From Clostridia bacterium (lineage in GTDB: Bacteria > Bacillota > Clostridia > Monoglobales > Monoglobaceae): a DNA stretch of 64,000 bases. Below, piece by piece: positions 1-8,294 of this stretch. The notes under the pieces were generated by a model, which was not told the origin of the DNA, did not search any database, and saw nothing but the letters and a program-made list of their open reading frames with translations. Location: NCBI GenBank assembly GCA_017546145.1, contig JAFYXN010000005.1, forward strand, positions 1 to 64,000, written 5' to 3'. The position numbers and the translations under genes were made by a program. Within the stretch, counting starts at the first letter, position 1, and every line of letters begins with the position of its first letter.

Positions 1-141
1 CCCATCAATGGTTTTACCAGTAAAGGAAAAGCCTTTGGAGGAAAACCCTTGGCTAAATAATACTAAAATAAATAAAAAAGAAAATAATAATATTTTATAT
101 AATAATACTAAATCTAATCCTATCCCATCTAAGAATAAAAT
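1..141 (+). other. Candidate iteron origin, partial second copy
   Basis: A CC dinucleotide recurs exactly every 15 bp (2-3, 17-18, 32-33, 47-48) inside aaRCCTT-type units. It is followed by an A/T-only-like stretch (about 54-115). This is the same layout as the origin at 6693-6899, and bases 37-141 align with 6795-6899 almost without change. More iterons probably lie left of the window. Confidence 0.6.
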
Positions 142-511
142 AAGTTTTAATATGTCTGAGATTGATAGATGCCGATGGGAGATAAAAGATAATATCGAAT
201 ATGATATTCTGGTTGAGAGGGAGCATATACATAGGGATATGCTTGATGAAATTGTGGAGCTTATGGTTGAAACCATTTGCTCAAAAAATGAAACCTTAAC
301 TATTGCAAGTAATACATATCCTCACGAGCTTGTAAAAAAGAAGTTCCTGAAAATTAACAGCGAGCATATTGAGTACGTCATTGAATGTGTGAGCAGCAAT
401 ACAACAAAAATCGGCAATATCAAGCAATATATGCTTGCGGCAGTTTTCAATGCACCTAACACTATCAGTAGTTATTATACAACCAGAGTGAATAGAGATA
501 TATATGGATAA
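2..511 (+). CDS. Replication initiator (DUF6017-like C-terminal part), cut by the window edge
   Basis: This is the 3' part of a gene whose start lies left of the window. The frame is open to base 2 and no ribosome site precedes the ATG at 8. The protein is a close relative of the initiator at 6370-7257: both have proline/lysine pentapeptide repeats, an Asn-rich linker and a C-terminal alpha-helical domain ending in YYTTRVN. The C-terminal domains are clearly alike (roughly two thirds identical by eye), yet the DNA of the linker (37-141) matches 6795-6899 with only about four differences. That points to selection on the DNA itself, probably an origin. It lies outside the tRNA-bounded element, so a second related element, or its relic, must adjoin on the left. 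Confidence 0.75.
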   Translation, partial: PSMVLPVKEKPLEENPWLNNTKINKKENNNILYNNTKSNPIPSKNKISFNMSEIDRCRWEIKDNIEYDILVEREHIHRDMLDEIVELMVETICSKNETLTIASNTYPHELVKKKFLKINSEHIEYVIECVSSNTTKIGNIKQYMLAAVFNAPNTISSYYTTRVNRDIYG

Positions 512-526
512 AAATGTGAATTAATC

Positions 527-555
527 TTGACATTTGTTTAATTTTGGTTTACAAT
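527..555 (+). promoter_or_regulatory. Sigma-A promoter of the AAA ATPase gene
   Basis: TTGACA (527-532), a 17-bp spacer and TACAAT (550-555) lie about 50 bp before the gene at 607, which has a strong GAGGGGG ribosome site at 593-599. Confidence 0.75.
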
Positions 556-606
556 GACCATAGTAAAGTGTAACTTTGGATTAGCCATAAACGAGGGGGC
601 TTTAAT

Positions 607-1872
607 ATGTATTCTATAAAAAGAAATATCGAAGAAATCGTAGAAAAACGAGCAAAAAATAATAAAGCAATTTTGCTTACAGGACCTCGACAAGTAGGAA
701 AATCCACGCTATTTAAGCATTTATTCAAGAATGTTAATCAGGTAACATTTGATGATGACTTGCTGTTAGCACAAGCTGAAGAGGATGTGGGCCTTTTTCT
801 TTTGAATAATCCTACACCGCTTGTAATTGATGAGGTTCAGAAATGCCCTTCAATATTTAATCGCTTGAAAATTGTGTTGGATAATACTGAAGATTATGGT
901 AATTTCTTTTTGACAGGTTTGCAAAAACTGCAGCTTATGGAAAATGTAAGTGAGTCTTTAGCAGGCAGAATATCTGTCGTTGAGCTTGAAGGATTATCTC
1001 TTCGTGAAATTAACAATGTTGATTTTAATAAGCATTTTGTTCCTACGGAGGATTATTTATTCGAAAGAGAAAAATGCATTAAACCATACCGCAGTGATAT
1101 ATGGGCAATTATTCATAGAGGTAGTTATCCGGAGCTTTATGCAAATCAAGATAAAGAGTGGACAGATTTTTATCAATCCTATGTGAAAACATATATAGAG
1201 CGTGATGTAAACAAGCTTATTAAAGCTAAAAATCATATGACCTTTGTAAAGTTCATGACAAGTGTCGCAGCACGAACAGGCCAGGTGGTTAATTATGCGA
1301 ATATAGCATCTGAGATTGGTGTATCTGAAGTTACAGTAAAGGAATGGGTATCAATATTAGAAAAGAGTGGAATCATCTATATTTTAAAACCATATACATC
1401 AAGTGTTTTAAATCGTGCTATAAAGACACCTAAACTTTATTTTCGTGATACAGGACTATGTTGCTATCTTACACGATGGTTGACCGTTGACACATTAAAA
1501 AATGGTGCTATGGCAGGTGCTATGTTTGAAACCTTTGTAATTAACGAAATTCTAAAATCTTATTCAAATGAAGGTATAGACTATGATTTTAATGTGTTTT
1601 ACTACAAGGGTAAGGATAAGAAAAAAATGAAGGAAGATGGCGAAGAAATAGAACTTGATGGTGAAATTGATTTCATTATTCAAGAAGATGGTATCCTTTA
1701 TCCTGTTGAAATTAAAATGACAGCTTCGCCAAAAGCTAATATGGCATCAGTTTTTGATGTTTTGGATGGTGTGCCGGATAAAAAACGTGGTATGGGAGCA
1801 ATTATTTGCTTATATGATAAAAAGATGTATTTGAGAGATAATCTTGTGGCATTACCAATAGAATATATTTAA
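607..1872 (+). CDS. AAA ATPase with DUF4143 C-terminal domain
   Basis: This 421-residue protein belongs to the widespread AAA_14/DUF4143 family of archaeal/bacterial ATPases. A Walker A motif, GPRQVGKST, is at residues 26-34 and a Walker B, LVIDEVQ, at about 72-78. A sensor-like FFLTG stretch follows near residue 100. The C-terminal third carries GEIDFII and VEIKM about 20 residues apart, the spaced Asp and Glu-x-Lys pattern of a PD-(D/E)XK nuclease-like fold that this family is known for. The cellular role of the family is not established. It is monocistronic with its own consensus promoter. It lies between a fragment of a replication initiator and the stranded tRNA half, outside the main element, and may belong to a neighbouring mobile element. 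Confidence 0.85.
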   Translation: MYSIKRNIEEIVEKRAKNNKAILLTGPRQVGKSTLFKHLFKNVNQVTFDDDLLLAQAEEDVGLFLLNNPTPLVIDEVQKCPSIFNRLKIVLDNTEDYGNFFLTGLQKLQLMENVSESLAGRISVVELEGLSLREINNVDFNKHFVPTEDYLFEREKCIKPYRSDIWAIIHRGSYPELYANQDKEWTDFYQSYVKTYIERDVNKLIKAKNHMTFVKFMTSVAARTGQVVNYANIASEIGVSEVTVKEWVSILEKSGIIYILKPYTSSVLNRAIKTPKLYFRDTGLCCYLTRWLTVDTLKNGAMAGAMFETFVINEILKSYSNEGIDYDFNVFYYKGKDKKKMKEDGEEIELDGEIDFIIQEDGILYPVEIKMTASPKANMASVFDVLDGVPDKKRGMGAIICLYDKKMYLRDNLVALPIEYI

Positions 1873-2048
1873 TAAAAAAGGATGCATATATTCATTTCTA
1901 CAACAACGAAAGAATACAACTAAAAACAAAACTGACACCACATGAAATGCGATGTCAGTATGTTGTTTGAATTTAATATTTAAACTGCCATAGTTCCTTT
2001 TTTGTACTGTCTGCACAAACTGGTGCAGTTCACAGCTTGCTCCTTTTT

Positions 2049-2108
2049 TGGAGGAGAGGATGGGATTCGAACCCACGGTACGCTATAAACGTACACAGCA
2101 TTTCCAAT
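2049..2108 (-). pseudogene. tRNA-Ser(GGA) 3' half, stranded by integration
   Basis: Read on the minus strand this is the anticodon loop onward: the 3' side of the anticodon stem (TGCTG), a long class II variable arm (GTACG/CGTAC), a T arm with GGTTCGAATCC, the acceptor strand CCTCTCC, and an encoded CCA. The 5' half is 58.4 kb away at 60481-60512. Joined, the acceptor stem pairs 7/7 and the anticodon stem 5/5, and the total is 92 nt, the same as the intact tRNA-Ser at 60239-60330. The base before CCA is U, whereas bacterial tRNA-Ser normally has G. This half may therefore be drifting, or may have been supplied by an earlier element. Confidence 0.85.
2098..2108. other. attL core (11 bp)
   Basis: The sequence gcatttccaat is identical to 60470-60480, and the flanks diverge at once on both sides. 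It covers the anticodon loop of the disrupted tRNA-Ser. In the reconstructed target the core is flanked by the inverted pair CAGCA/TGCTG, which is the anticodon stem, a classic site for tyrosine integrases. Confidence 0.82.
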
Positions 2109-2173
2109 TTTGTTGGATAATGTAACGATAACGAAAATAAATGAAAAATGTTTGAAAATAAATATAGATAAAA

Positions 2174-2217
2174 ACGGTTTAAACCTGCATAAAATACGGG
2201 TTTGAGCCGTTTTTTTG
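2174..2217 (+). terminator. Hairpin with T tract
   Basis: A 13-bp stem with G-T wobbles (2174-2186 with 2198-2210) is followed by seven T. It lies just inside the left end of the element and would insulate it from chromosomal readthrough. Confidence 0.65.
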
Positions 2218-2275
2218 TGTGCAAATATGCTTTGGGACAATATTTTATGAAAAATTTATAAAAGATCAAATTTCA

Positions 2276-2294
2276 GAAAGTTTTTGGGAACTTT
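2276..2294 (+). repeat. Left integrase arm-type repeat
   Basis: The sequence gaaagtttttgggaacttt occurs again without change at 60359-60377 near the other end. The unit TTTTTGGGAA is itself doubled here (2281-2290 and 2292-2301). Paired repeats flanking the core inside both ends are what arm-binding sites of a lambda-type integrase look like. The function is inferred. Confidence 0.7.
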
Positions 2295-2347
2295 TTGGGA
2301 ATAGATTGCCATCTACCATTGGAAAAGTATAAAAGGGGTGTAAAATT

Positions 2348-2848
2348 ATGTGTTTAGCACGAGCTTCGAATGAAAATTTTCTTACAAAAGCGGAATTTTG
2401 TGATTTTTGCGGAATTTCTAAGTCAACAGGATACCAATTGATGAAAAAACGAAAAGTTGAATTTATAAAATGCTGCGATGGTTTATTACATTATTACAAG
2501 ATTCCGATTGTAGAAGCATATCGCTATCTTCGGGAAAAAGAACTAAAAAACAAATTACCCGGTGAGTGCCAAAAGAGGATTAAGAAATATTATGAGGACA
2601 AGCTTGAACCATATGAAGATCTTGTTACCTCAAATGATATTATGGAGATTACAGGATATAGAAGGGAGCCGATAAGGAACTGGATTAACAGTGGAAAAAT
2701 ACTTGGCATTATTGTCAGAGGAAGGTTTTGCGTAGCTAAAGAAGATTTGCTGGATTTTTTGATAAGCCCGTACTACTTTAGCATTATTCGTAAATCAAAA
2801 ACACACATTGAAGATTTTGAGAGAATTGGAGGATTTAAAAATGGTTGA
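2348..2848 (+). CDS. Protein with two excisionase-like helix-turn-helix domains
   Basis: This 166-residue protein starts with a helix-turn-helix of the MerR/excisionase sort (residues about 10-45, FLTKAEFCDFCGIS then STGYQLM). A second one follows (about 92-140, TSNDIMEITGYRREPIRNWI) and ends in a typical RGRFCVAKEDLLDFL wing. Such doubled domains bind DNA in control regions of integrative elements. It is the first gene inside the left end and overlaps the next gene by 8 bp, so the two are probably translated together. It may be a regulator or an accessory directionality factor. The excisionase of the right-end integrase is more likely the gene at 58590. Confidence 0.7.
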   Translation: MCLARASNENFLTKAEFCDFCGISKSTGYQLMKKRKVEFIKCCDGLLHYYKIPIVEAYRYLREKELKNKLPGECQKRIKKYYEDKLEPYEDLVTSNDIMEITGYRREPIRNWINSGKILGIIVRGRFCVAKEDLLDFLISPYYFSIIRKSKTHIEDFERIGGFKNG

Positions 2849-3506
2849 ATATTTTGTAACTAAAGGAAAATTGGCAGTAAGAAATAGTGAGCCACTTGTT
2901 GTGGCAGACGGAGAAACGAAGGCACTTTCAAAGGACGAATTTATATTGTGGACAAGTCTGCACTGGAATGTGATGAATAAGGAATCACTCAAAGCAGAAT
3001 TTGACAGGAGGTTGAAAAAGTATCACTTGCATGGGGATGTGTCCTTTGAACAGACGCTCGCCAGATTAAAAAACAGAGGGCTTATCGTAAGCCAATCAGA
3101 CTATCTGGCAGTAGATGCTTTATACAATCTTATTAAGGATTTGTATGTAGTTCCCCTTGGAACAGTGAATGTATTTAAAAAAGCAATGATGTTTGGAGTT
3201 ATGCTTATCAATGGCGTTCCCTTTGATAAATGCAGAGAGGCAATGGATGGTTTCAATCTGAACTGTCTTGAAAAACAAATTGTCGGTTTTTCAAAACGTC
3301 TCAAGGTTTCAGGAGCAGAGCTTATCCGCATCAGCGATAAAGAATTATGGGCAATAAAGTTTGAAGAAGACATTGTTCCTCTTGCTTATGAGGAGCACGA
3401 GGATATGGACTCTATTGGAAACTTCACAAGGTTTTCAAAGGATAAAAACAAAGTCCTTGAGGCGATTGTAAATCTGTATTTAAAGAAACAAATTGTATTT
3501 GAATAA
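2841..3506 (+). CDS. Element-borne protein of unknown function
   Basis: The start at 2841 is preferred over an earlier in-frame ATG at 2808 because GGAGG lies 9 bp before it and it overlaps the upstream stop. The 221-residue product has no signal peptide or membrane segment. Its first half reads like a winged-helix fold (FILWTSLHWNVMNKESL and TLARLKNRGLI), followed by a mainly helical part with an acidic tail. I do not recognise a family. Overlap with the two-HTH gene suggests a joint regulatory job in maintenance of the element. Confidence 0.55.
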   Translation: MVEYFVTKGKLAVRNSEPLVVADGETKALSKDEFILWTSLHWNVMNKESLKAEFDRRLKKYHLHGDVSFEQTLARLKNRGLIVSQSDYLAVDALYNLIKDLYVVPLGTVNVFKKAMMFGVMLINGVPFDKCREAMDGFNLNCLEKQIVGFSKRLKVSGAELIRISDKELWAIKFEEDIVPLAYEEHEDMDSIGNFTRFSKDKNKVLEAIVNLYLKKQIVFE

Positions 3507-3525
3507 TAGAAAGGTTTGGTGACTT

Positions 3526-4365
3526 ATGAAAAGGGTAGTAAGTATTTTATTAATGGTTGTAATAATGGCGATGTGCGTGAGCGTATCCGCTCAAAGTGAT
3601 GTAAAAGTAACGTTGGATGGGAATGAAATAAATTTCCCTGATGTAAAACCGTTTATTGACCAGCTGGATAGAGTTTTAGTACCAATCAGATTTGTATCAG
3701 AGGCACTTGGCGCTTTTGTTGATTGGGAAAACGAAACAAGAACCGCACTTATTAAACAAGACAACGATGAAATCCGTTATACAGTTTATCAGCCGATGGC
3801 ATACTTAAACGGCGAAATGATGGTTATGGATACATACGGAATTTTAAAGGACTGCAGAACGATGGTTCCTATAAGATTTATTTCTGAACTTTTAGGTTGT
3901 ACGGTTGTCTGGGATGAGAAAACTTCAACAGTTGTTATCACATCACCAAAGGATGCAGTTGCTTTTCCAAAGCCTGAGATTTCTGTAAATTACCCCGAGA
4001 GTGTTTCAGACAAAAGACTTCTCTGGATTGATATAGACAATTACAGAGACTTTCAGCGTAGCGGTGATTATGAATTCAAAGTTGAGTTTATAAATCCCGT
4101 ACAGTTTAACACATATGAGCAGGACGAAGGTGCAATCAATGGATGGCAGAAATATTCAAGATGCAATTTTGTTTCGGCATCTAACAGTTATAAAACCATC
4201 TACTCAATCACAAGAGCATTTTACACAAGCAGAGATGATATGAAAACTTATAAGCCAAAAGATGGTGACGAAATCACCTTCAGACTGACAGTCAGAAACA
4301 AAGTGACAAAAGAAACAAAAGAGTATATTTTTACGGAAGCCCTAAAGCTTCCGTATGAAGTATAA
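3526..4365 (+). CDS. Secreted copper-amine-oxidase-N-like domain protein
   Basis: This 279-residue protein has an N-terminal signal peptide (MKRVVSILLMVVIMAMCVSV, cut near SVSAQ). Two halves of a copper amine oxidase N-terminal-like domain follow, with the typical phrases VLVPIRFVSEALGA and TMVPIRFISELLGC, each followed by VxWxxxT and a beta strand. Despite the name, this domain in Clostridia is a wall-associated beta module, not an oxidase. The C-terminal 120 residues look like a separate beta-rich domain. The same domain type recurs in the two giant beta-helix proteins at 33065 and 36620. Here it sits within element maintenance genes 19 bp after the previous gene. Confidence 0.75.
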   Translation: MKRVVSILLMVVIMAMCVSVSAQSDVKVTLDGNEINFPDVKPFIDQLDRVLVPIRFVSEALGAFVDWENETRTALIKQDNDEIRYTVYQPMAYLNGEMMVMDTYGILKDCRTMVPIRFISELLGCTVVWDEKTSTVVITSPKDAVAFPKPEISVNYPESVSDKRLLWIDIDNYRDFQRSGDYEFKVEFINPVQFNTYEQDEGAINGWQKYSRCNFVSASNSYKTIYSITRAFYTSRDDMKTYKPKDGDEITFRLTVRNKVTKETKEYIFTEALKLPYEV

Positions 4366-4392
4366 AAAAATTATTTTAAGGAGGTAGACTAT

Positions 4393-5064
4393 ATGATCTA
4401 CAAAAAAATTGACACAAGCAAAGTAAAACAAGAATTGGATTTTGACCAGATACAAAGTGATTTGGCAAAGTTCAAAAGCCACACACCAATGCCGCAGGAT
4501 GATGTAATAACACTTATGAATTATATCGACAAGTTTGAGCGATTGATAGCCGATGAAGATTATAATGAGCTTGAATACAGTGCAGAGTGTTTTATGTGTA
4601 ATCTTCGTGACATCCTGGCAAATGTAAAACAAGAGCCAAGAAAAAGAGCACTTACTAGATGTGCAGAGCGAATGGGCATAACAGTACAGAAAACGAATGG
4701 CGTTCTGGAAGTAACCTTGCCTATGATTTTGCCGAGCAAATCAAAAACGAAATCGGAATATTTATTCGATCCGATATTTTATGCAATGGAAGAATTTTCG
4801 AAAACCGAACCTCTTTTTATAAAAGAAAAGGCAATGATGTGCATCGAATTTATCTACGATAAAAATAACAAAAATATTCCGCGTGGCGACCATGACAATA
4901 AGGAAGTTAAGCAGGTAATTGATGCAATTGCCTCCTTTGTTGTCCGGGATGACAGTGATGATTATTTAAGTCTTTGCCAGATTTCGTCTGAAGGTGATTA
5001 CAATCACACAAAGGTTTATGTTATGCCCGAAAAAAGCTTTGCAGAATTCTTTTTAAACCATTAA
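4393..5064 (+). CDS. Unknown cytoplasmic protein
   Basis: AAGGAGG precedes the ATG. The 223-residue product starts with about 80 helical residues rich in charged positions, then a central alpha/beta part with TLPMILPSKS and a histidine/aspartate cluster (PRGDHDNKEVKQV). No membrane segment, signal or known motif is visible. It ends the short left-end operon (2348-5064) and is followed by a strong terminator at 5136. I do not recognise the family. Confidence 0.5.
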   Translation: MIYKKIDTSKVKQELDFDQIQSDLAKFKSHTPMPQDDVITLMNYIDKFERLIADEDYNELEYSAECFMCNLRDILANVKQEPRKRALTRCAERMGITVQKTNGVLEVTLPMILPSKSKTKSEYLFDPIFYAMEEFSKTEPLFIKEKAMMCIEFIYDKNNKNIPRGDHDNKEVKQVIDAIASFVVRDDSDDYLSLCQISSEGDYNHTKVYVMPEKSFAEFFLNH

Positions 5065-5135
5065 AATAGCCCGAAAATGTCGCAAAAACCGTATCACAAA
5101 ACGGCAATTTTAAGCGAAAATTTTGTGACATGGCG

Positions 5136-5164
5136 AAAAGCCCGTAAAATCGGGCTTTTCGAGG
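5136..5164 (+). terminator. Rho-independent terminator
   Basis: A perfect 9-bp stem, aaaagcccg/cgggctttt, encloses a 6-base loop (5136-5159). Further T-rich sequence follows after GAGGC. Confidence 0.75.
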
Positions 5165-5236
5165 CTTTTTCTCTGGCAAAAAAAGACCATAAATAAGAAG
5201 ATTGGATAAAAATAAAGCAAAGGAGTAAAAACAAAT

Positions 5237-6373
5237 ATGATTAAAAAGCAGACAATAGAATATAAACTGGTAAGCATAATAGGATTAGCAGGAGAGATAC
5301 AGACAGAAGAAATATATAAATTAAATTATGGAAAAGAGTATATAAGAAAAACAATAAGTAAGTTAATAACAAAGAAATGTATTAAAGTATATAAGTTTGA
5401 TAATAAGAAATATTTAAGATTAACAGTAGCTTGTAAAAAGTACTTGTTGGAAAATTATCCTGAAAGATTTGAGTCTATATTTGTAGGTGCAGCCAGAGCT
5501 AATAAAATACGAAACGAGGAACACAGACGAACAAGGTATCACAGACTTGGAGAACTTTTAATTCTTTTAGACCTTGCAGACATAAAAATATTCGCTGATG
5601 AAAAAACTCTTTGGAAAAAGACTCATGGATTTCAGGAAGCAGACGGAACAGACTTCACAGACTATTCGTCGGATAAAAAGACTGCAGAGTTCTATACAGC
5701 AACGGAATTAAAAAGCTTTGACTTTTTTGGAAATGCAAGAACATCAAGAGCAATGGGAATTATATACTCTCATCCGGATGTTTTTGTAATCTACTACTTT
5801 GTCAATGAATTTCCAAAACTGGAATACAAAACTGAAAGTAGTTTTTTCTACAGAGCAGGTTCCGGCATTCATTCTAATTTGAGGCAGGATTATCATGCTC
5901 AAGCAAAAATAATTTTTATTGGAGACAGTATGAAAATATTCAACGGTATTTTACGTGATAAAAGAAAGTCCACGGAGAAAATTCTTAAAATGAGCTATTA
6001 TGATGACCCTGTTATGTTCCTTGATAAATCTCATCTTGGTTCAAGGCAGCTTATGTATTTTATCAGCGAAAGAGCCAGGAATGAAATGAAAAAGTTTTCT
6101 TTTGATTATTTTGGTGCTAACACTTCAGGATGGCATATAGGGCTCATTCCAAACACGGATACCGTGGTCTATGATTGCACCATATGCAATCCAATAGATG
6201 TTTATTATGTTAAATATACCGGCATGGGAAAATCTGACACAGCAAAATCAGTAAATGTAATGTGCTTTGATTTTCAATATGAGTGCATAAGAAAATATGT
6301 TGGCGATTCTGATAATGTTAGATATTACACATACGATTCAGAAAAGGTGCTGGAAACGGAGGACACCCGATGA
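5237..6373 (+). CDS. Replication-relaxation family protein
   Basis: This 378-residue protein has an N-terminal winged helix (residues about 8-75, with KTISKLITKKCIKVYKFDNKKYL) and a body resembling Replic_Relax (PF13814) proteins of integrative and conjugative elements. Members are thought to help replication or relaxation of the element at its origin; biochemical proof is limited. It overlaps the downstream initiator gene by the ATGA quartet (6370-6373), which implies coupled translation and joint function. Codon use is A-rich in the first 80 codons. There is no relaxase HUH or three-histidine motif, so it is not a relaxase itself. Confidence 0.65.
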   Translation: MIKKQTIEYKLVSIIGLAGEIQTEEIYKLNYGKEYIRKTISKLITKKCIKVYKFDNKKYLRLTVACKKYLLENYPERFESIFVGAARANKIRNEEHRRTRYHRLGELLILLDLADIKIFADEKTLWKKTHGFQEADGTDFTDYSSDKKTAEFYTATELKSFDFFGNARTSRAMGIIYSHPDVFVIYYFVNEFPKLEYKTESSFFYRAGSGIHSNLRQDYHAQAKIIFIGDSMKIFNGILRDKRKSTEKILKMSYYDDPVMFLDKSHLGSRQLMYFISERARNEMKKFSFDYFGANTSGWHIGLIPNTDTVVYDCTICNPIDVYYVKYTGMGKSDTAKSVNVMCFDFQYECIRKYVGDSDNVRYYTYDSEKVLETEDTR

Positions 6374-7257
6374 CAAAATATACAATAAAAAAAGAGAAGG
6401 ATTTTGTACAGATACCCAATAGTATTCTGACAAGTCCTGATATAAGCCTTAAAGCAAAAGGCATACTTGCTTTGATGCTTTCCCTTCCTGATAACTGGAA
6501 ATTCAGTATAGAAGGAATTGCAAGTAAATGCAAAGAGAGCAGAGAATGTATTTCAAACGCAATAAAAGAGCTTGAATCAGCAGGTTATGTAAAAAGAAGT
6601 ATGAAGCACGGAGATGACGGCAAGATTACCGGGATGGAATATGAAATCTTTGAAGAACCATATACTGTAACCGAAGCTGAAGAACATAATGAAGAAAAGC
6701 CTTGCGAGGACAAGCCTTGCACGGCTAATCCTTCTGCGGAAAAACCTTGTACGGAAGAACCGTCAGAAGAAAAACCTTTGACGGATAAACCTTCGGAGGA
6801 AAACCCTTGGGTAAATAATACTAAAACCAATAAAAAAGAAAATAATAATATTTTATATAATAATACTCAATCTAATCCTATCCCATCTAAGAATAAAATG
6901 TCTGAACTGGATATATACAGAAAAGCTGTAAAGCAAAATATTGAATACGACATATTGGTGGAAAAAGAACCGCTACATAAGGACATGATTGATGAGATAG
7001 TGGAGCTGATGGCGGAAACACTAAACTCCAAAAGAGAAGAAATAACCATTGCAAGTGATACGCATAGTATGGATGATGTCAGAGAAAGATTTACGGATAT
7101 TACTAGCGAACACATTGAGTACATCATAGAGTGTGTAAGCAAGAACACAACCAAAGTCAGCAACATTAAGCAATATATGCTTGCTGCTATCTTTAATGCG
7201 CCAAACACCATGGGCAGCTACTATACCACCAGGGTGAATTATGATTGGCACAGATAG
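6370..7257 (+). CDS. Replication initiator with internal iteron origin
   Basis: The N-terminal 75 residues form a helix-turn-helix like the HTH_36 domain of RepA/phage replisome organisers (IPNSILTSPDISLKAKGILA, then FSIEGIASKCKESRECISNAI). Residues about 107-147 are eight pentapeptide repeats of the form xxKPx. An Asn-rich linker follows, and then a C-terminal helical domain (about 180-295) of the DUF6017 sort. The repeats are encoded by 15-bp iterons and the linker by an AT-rich stretch, so the gene appears to contain its own origin, as lambda O does. The product would bind the iterons and load host helicase. It is paralogous to the partial gene at the left window edge. It is coupled to the replication-relaxation gene by a 4-bp overlap. 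Confidence 0.8.
   Translation: MTKYTIKKEKDFVQIPNSILTSPDISLKAKGILALMLSLPDNWKFSIEGIASKCKESRECISNAIKELESAGYVKRSMKHGDDGKITGMEYEIFEEPYTVTEAEEHNEEKPCEDKPCTANPSAEKPCTEEPSEEKPLTDKPSEENPWVNNTKTNKKENNNILYNNTQSNPIPSKNKMSELDIYRKAVKQNIEYDILVEKEPLHKDMIDEIVELMAETLNSKREEITIASDTHSMDDVRERFTDITSEHIEYIIECVSKNTTKVSNIKQYMLAAIFNAPNTMGSYYTTRVNYDWHR
6693..6899 (+). other. Candidate replication origin: eight 15-bp iterons plus AT-rich region
   Basis: A unit close to GAAAAACCTTGNACG repeats with exact 15-bp phase. Its CC pair falls at 6700, 6715, 6730, 6745, 6760, 6775, 6790 and 6805. Directly after the last unit comes about 80 bp of nearly pure A/T (6811-6890), a natural unwinding element. The array lies inside the initiator reading frame. 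The related copy at 1-141 keeps the same period and nearly the same bases. A coding explanation alone (pentapeptide repeats) would not require the AT-rich part to be conserved at the DNA level. Confidence 0.72.
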
Positions 7258-7280
7258 CGTCAAAATATTTAACTTAAAAA

Positions 7281-7309
7281 TTGACATTTAACTTTAATTG
7301 TGTTATAAT
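7281..7309 (+). promoter_or_regulatory. Consensus promoter of the AbiE-like pair
   Basis: TTGACA (7281-7286), 17 bp and TATAAT (7304-7309) make a perfect sigma-A promoter. It lies 31 bp before the gene at 7341. Confidence 0.85.
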
Positions 7310-7340
7310 CAAATCGCAGAGTTAAAAGGTTGGTGATTTT

Positions 7341-8291
7341 ATGGAATACATTACAGAGATTTTAGGCGTAAAAATTAGTCGAAAAAACTGGGAAGACAGT
7401 AATAAACTTCCATATTTTTTAATAGATGAGTATAGCTTTGAGTTGGTTCGGCTTGATAATTATAATTGTGTTTTTATTAAACCGAAAAAAGATGTAGCAG
7501 TTATAAATACAGTAAAAAAACACTTAATAGCAATACAAAAAACTTGTAAGTATCCAGTTGTTTTTGAGCTTGATAAAATAACTAGGCAGAAAAGAAAATC
7601 TTTTATTGAAAATAAAATACCTTTTGTAGTGACAGATAAACAACTCTATCTTCCGTTTATGGGAGTATCATTACAGGAGAGTTTTGATAGCGAACCATCG
7701 ACAATGTTAAGTTTAAAAAAAGTGCTTCCGTCTGCGCAGATGATTTTGTTTGCATTTATATATAAAAAGTGTAAGCCTATGTATCTGAGTGAAACCGCAA
7801 AGAAATTTAACCTGACATCTATGTCTGTGTTAAGAGCAGCAAGACAACTTGCAGAATTTGGACTTGTCAACATTGAGACCGAAGGACGAATGAAATTGAT
7901 ATGCAGTAATTCAGCTCCGATGGAATTATTTGAAAAAGCAAAACCTTATTTTATTAATCCTATACGAAAAACAGTGTATGTTGACAAGGACCAAATTGAT
8001 AGTTCAATGTTTAGGTCCGGATTATCAGCACTTTCTGTGTATGGAATGTTGAATCCGCCACAACCGGAAGTGTACGGCAGTATAGGACAAATAAAGAACG
8101 CGAGCTATTCCGAAACGCTGATAGATATAGAAACGCAATGTATTCTTGAGTTTTGGAAATATGACACCACCAAGTTATGTGACAGTAATATTGCTGATGT
8201 TTTATCTCTTGCGCTTTGTTTTGTCGATAACGCAGATGACCGTGTGCAAATAGAAATCGAAAAATTATTAAATAGCAAAGAGTGGGATTGA
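7341..8291 (+). CDS. AbiEi-like antitoxin/regulator with winged helix
   Basis: This 316-residue protein sits 3 bp before a nucleotidyltransferase gene, in the order antitoxin then toxin seen in AbiE-type (type IV) systems. A winged helix-turn-helix is at about residues 128-185 (KPMYLSETAKKFNLTSMSVL, then AARQLAEFGLVNIETEGRMK). The first 110 residues resemble a small alpha/beta domain with an FELDKITRQKR stretch. Antitoxins of this group repress their own promoter and counteract the toxin without a tight complex. The consensus promoter upstream fits an autorepressed operon. Family assignment rests mainly on the partner and the HTH, since the sequence is not close to the textbook lactococcal AbiEi. 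Confidence 0.65.
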   Translation: MEYITEILGVKISRKNWEDSNKLPYFLIDEYSFELVRLDNYNCVFIKPKKDVAVINTVKKHLIAIQKTCKYPVVFELDKITRQKRKSFIENKIPFVVTDKQLYLPFMGVSLQESFDSEPSTMLSLKKVLPSAQMILFAFIYKKCKPMYLSETAKKFNLTSMSVLRAARQLAEFGLVNIETEGRMKLICSNSAPMELFEKAKPYFINPIRKTVYVDKDQIDSSMFRSGLSALSVYGMLNPPQPEVYGSIGQIKNASYSETLIDIETQCILEFWKYDTTKLCDSNIADVLSLALCFVDNADDRVQIEIEKLLNSKEWD

Positions 8292-8294
8292 TAT

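Noticed and set aside
6693-6810. CRISPR-like repeat array
   Set aside because: The units are 15 bp and contiguous with no spacers, and they are translated in frame. They fit iterons and not CRISPR.
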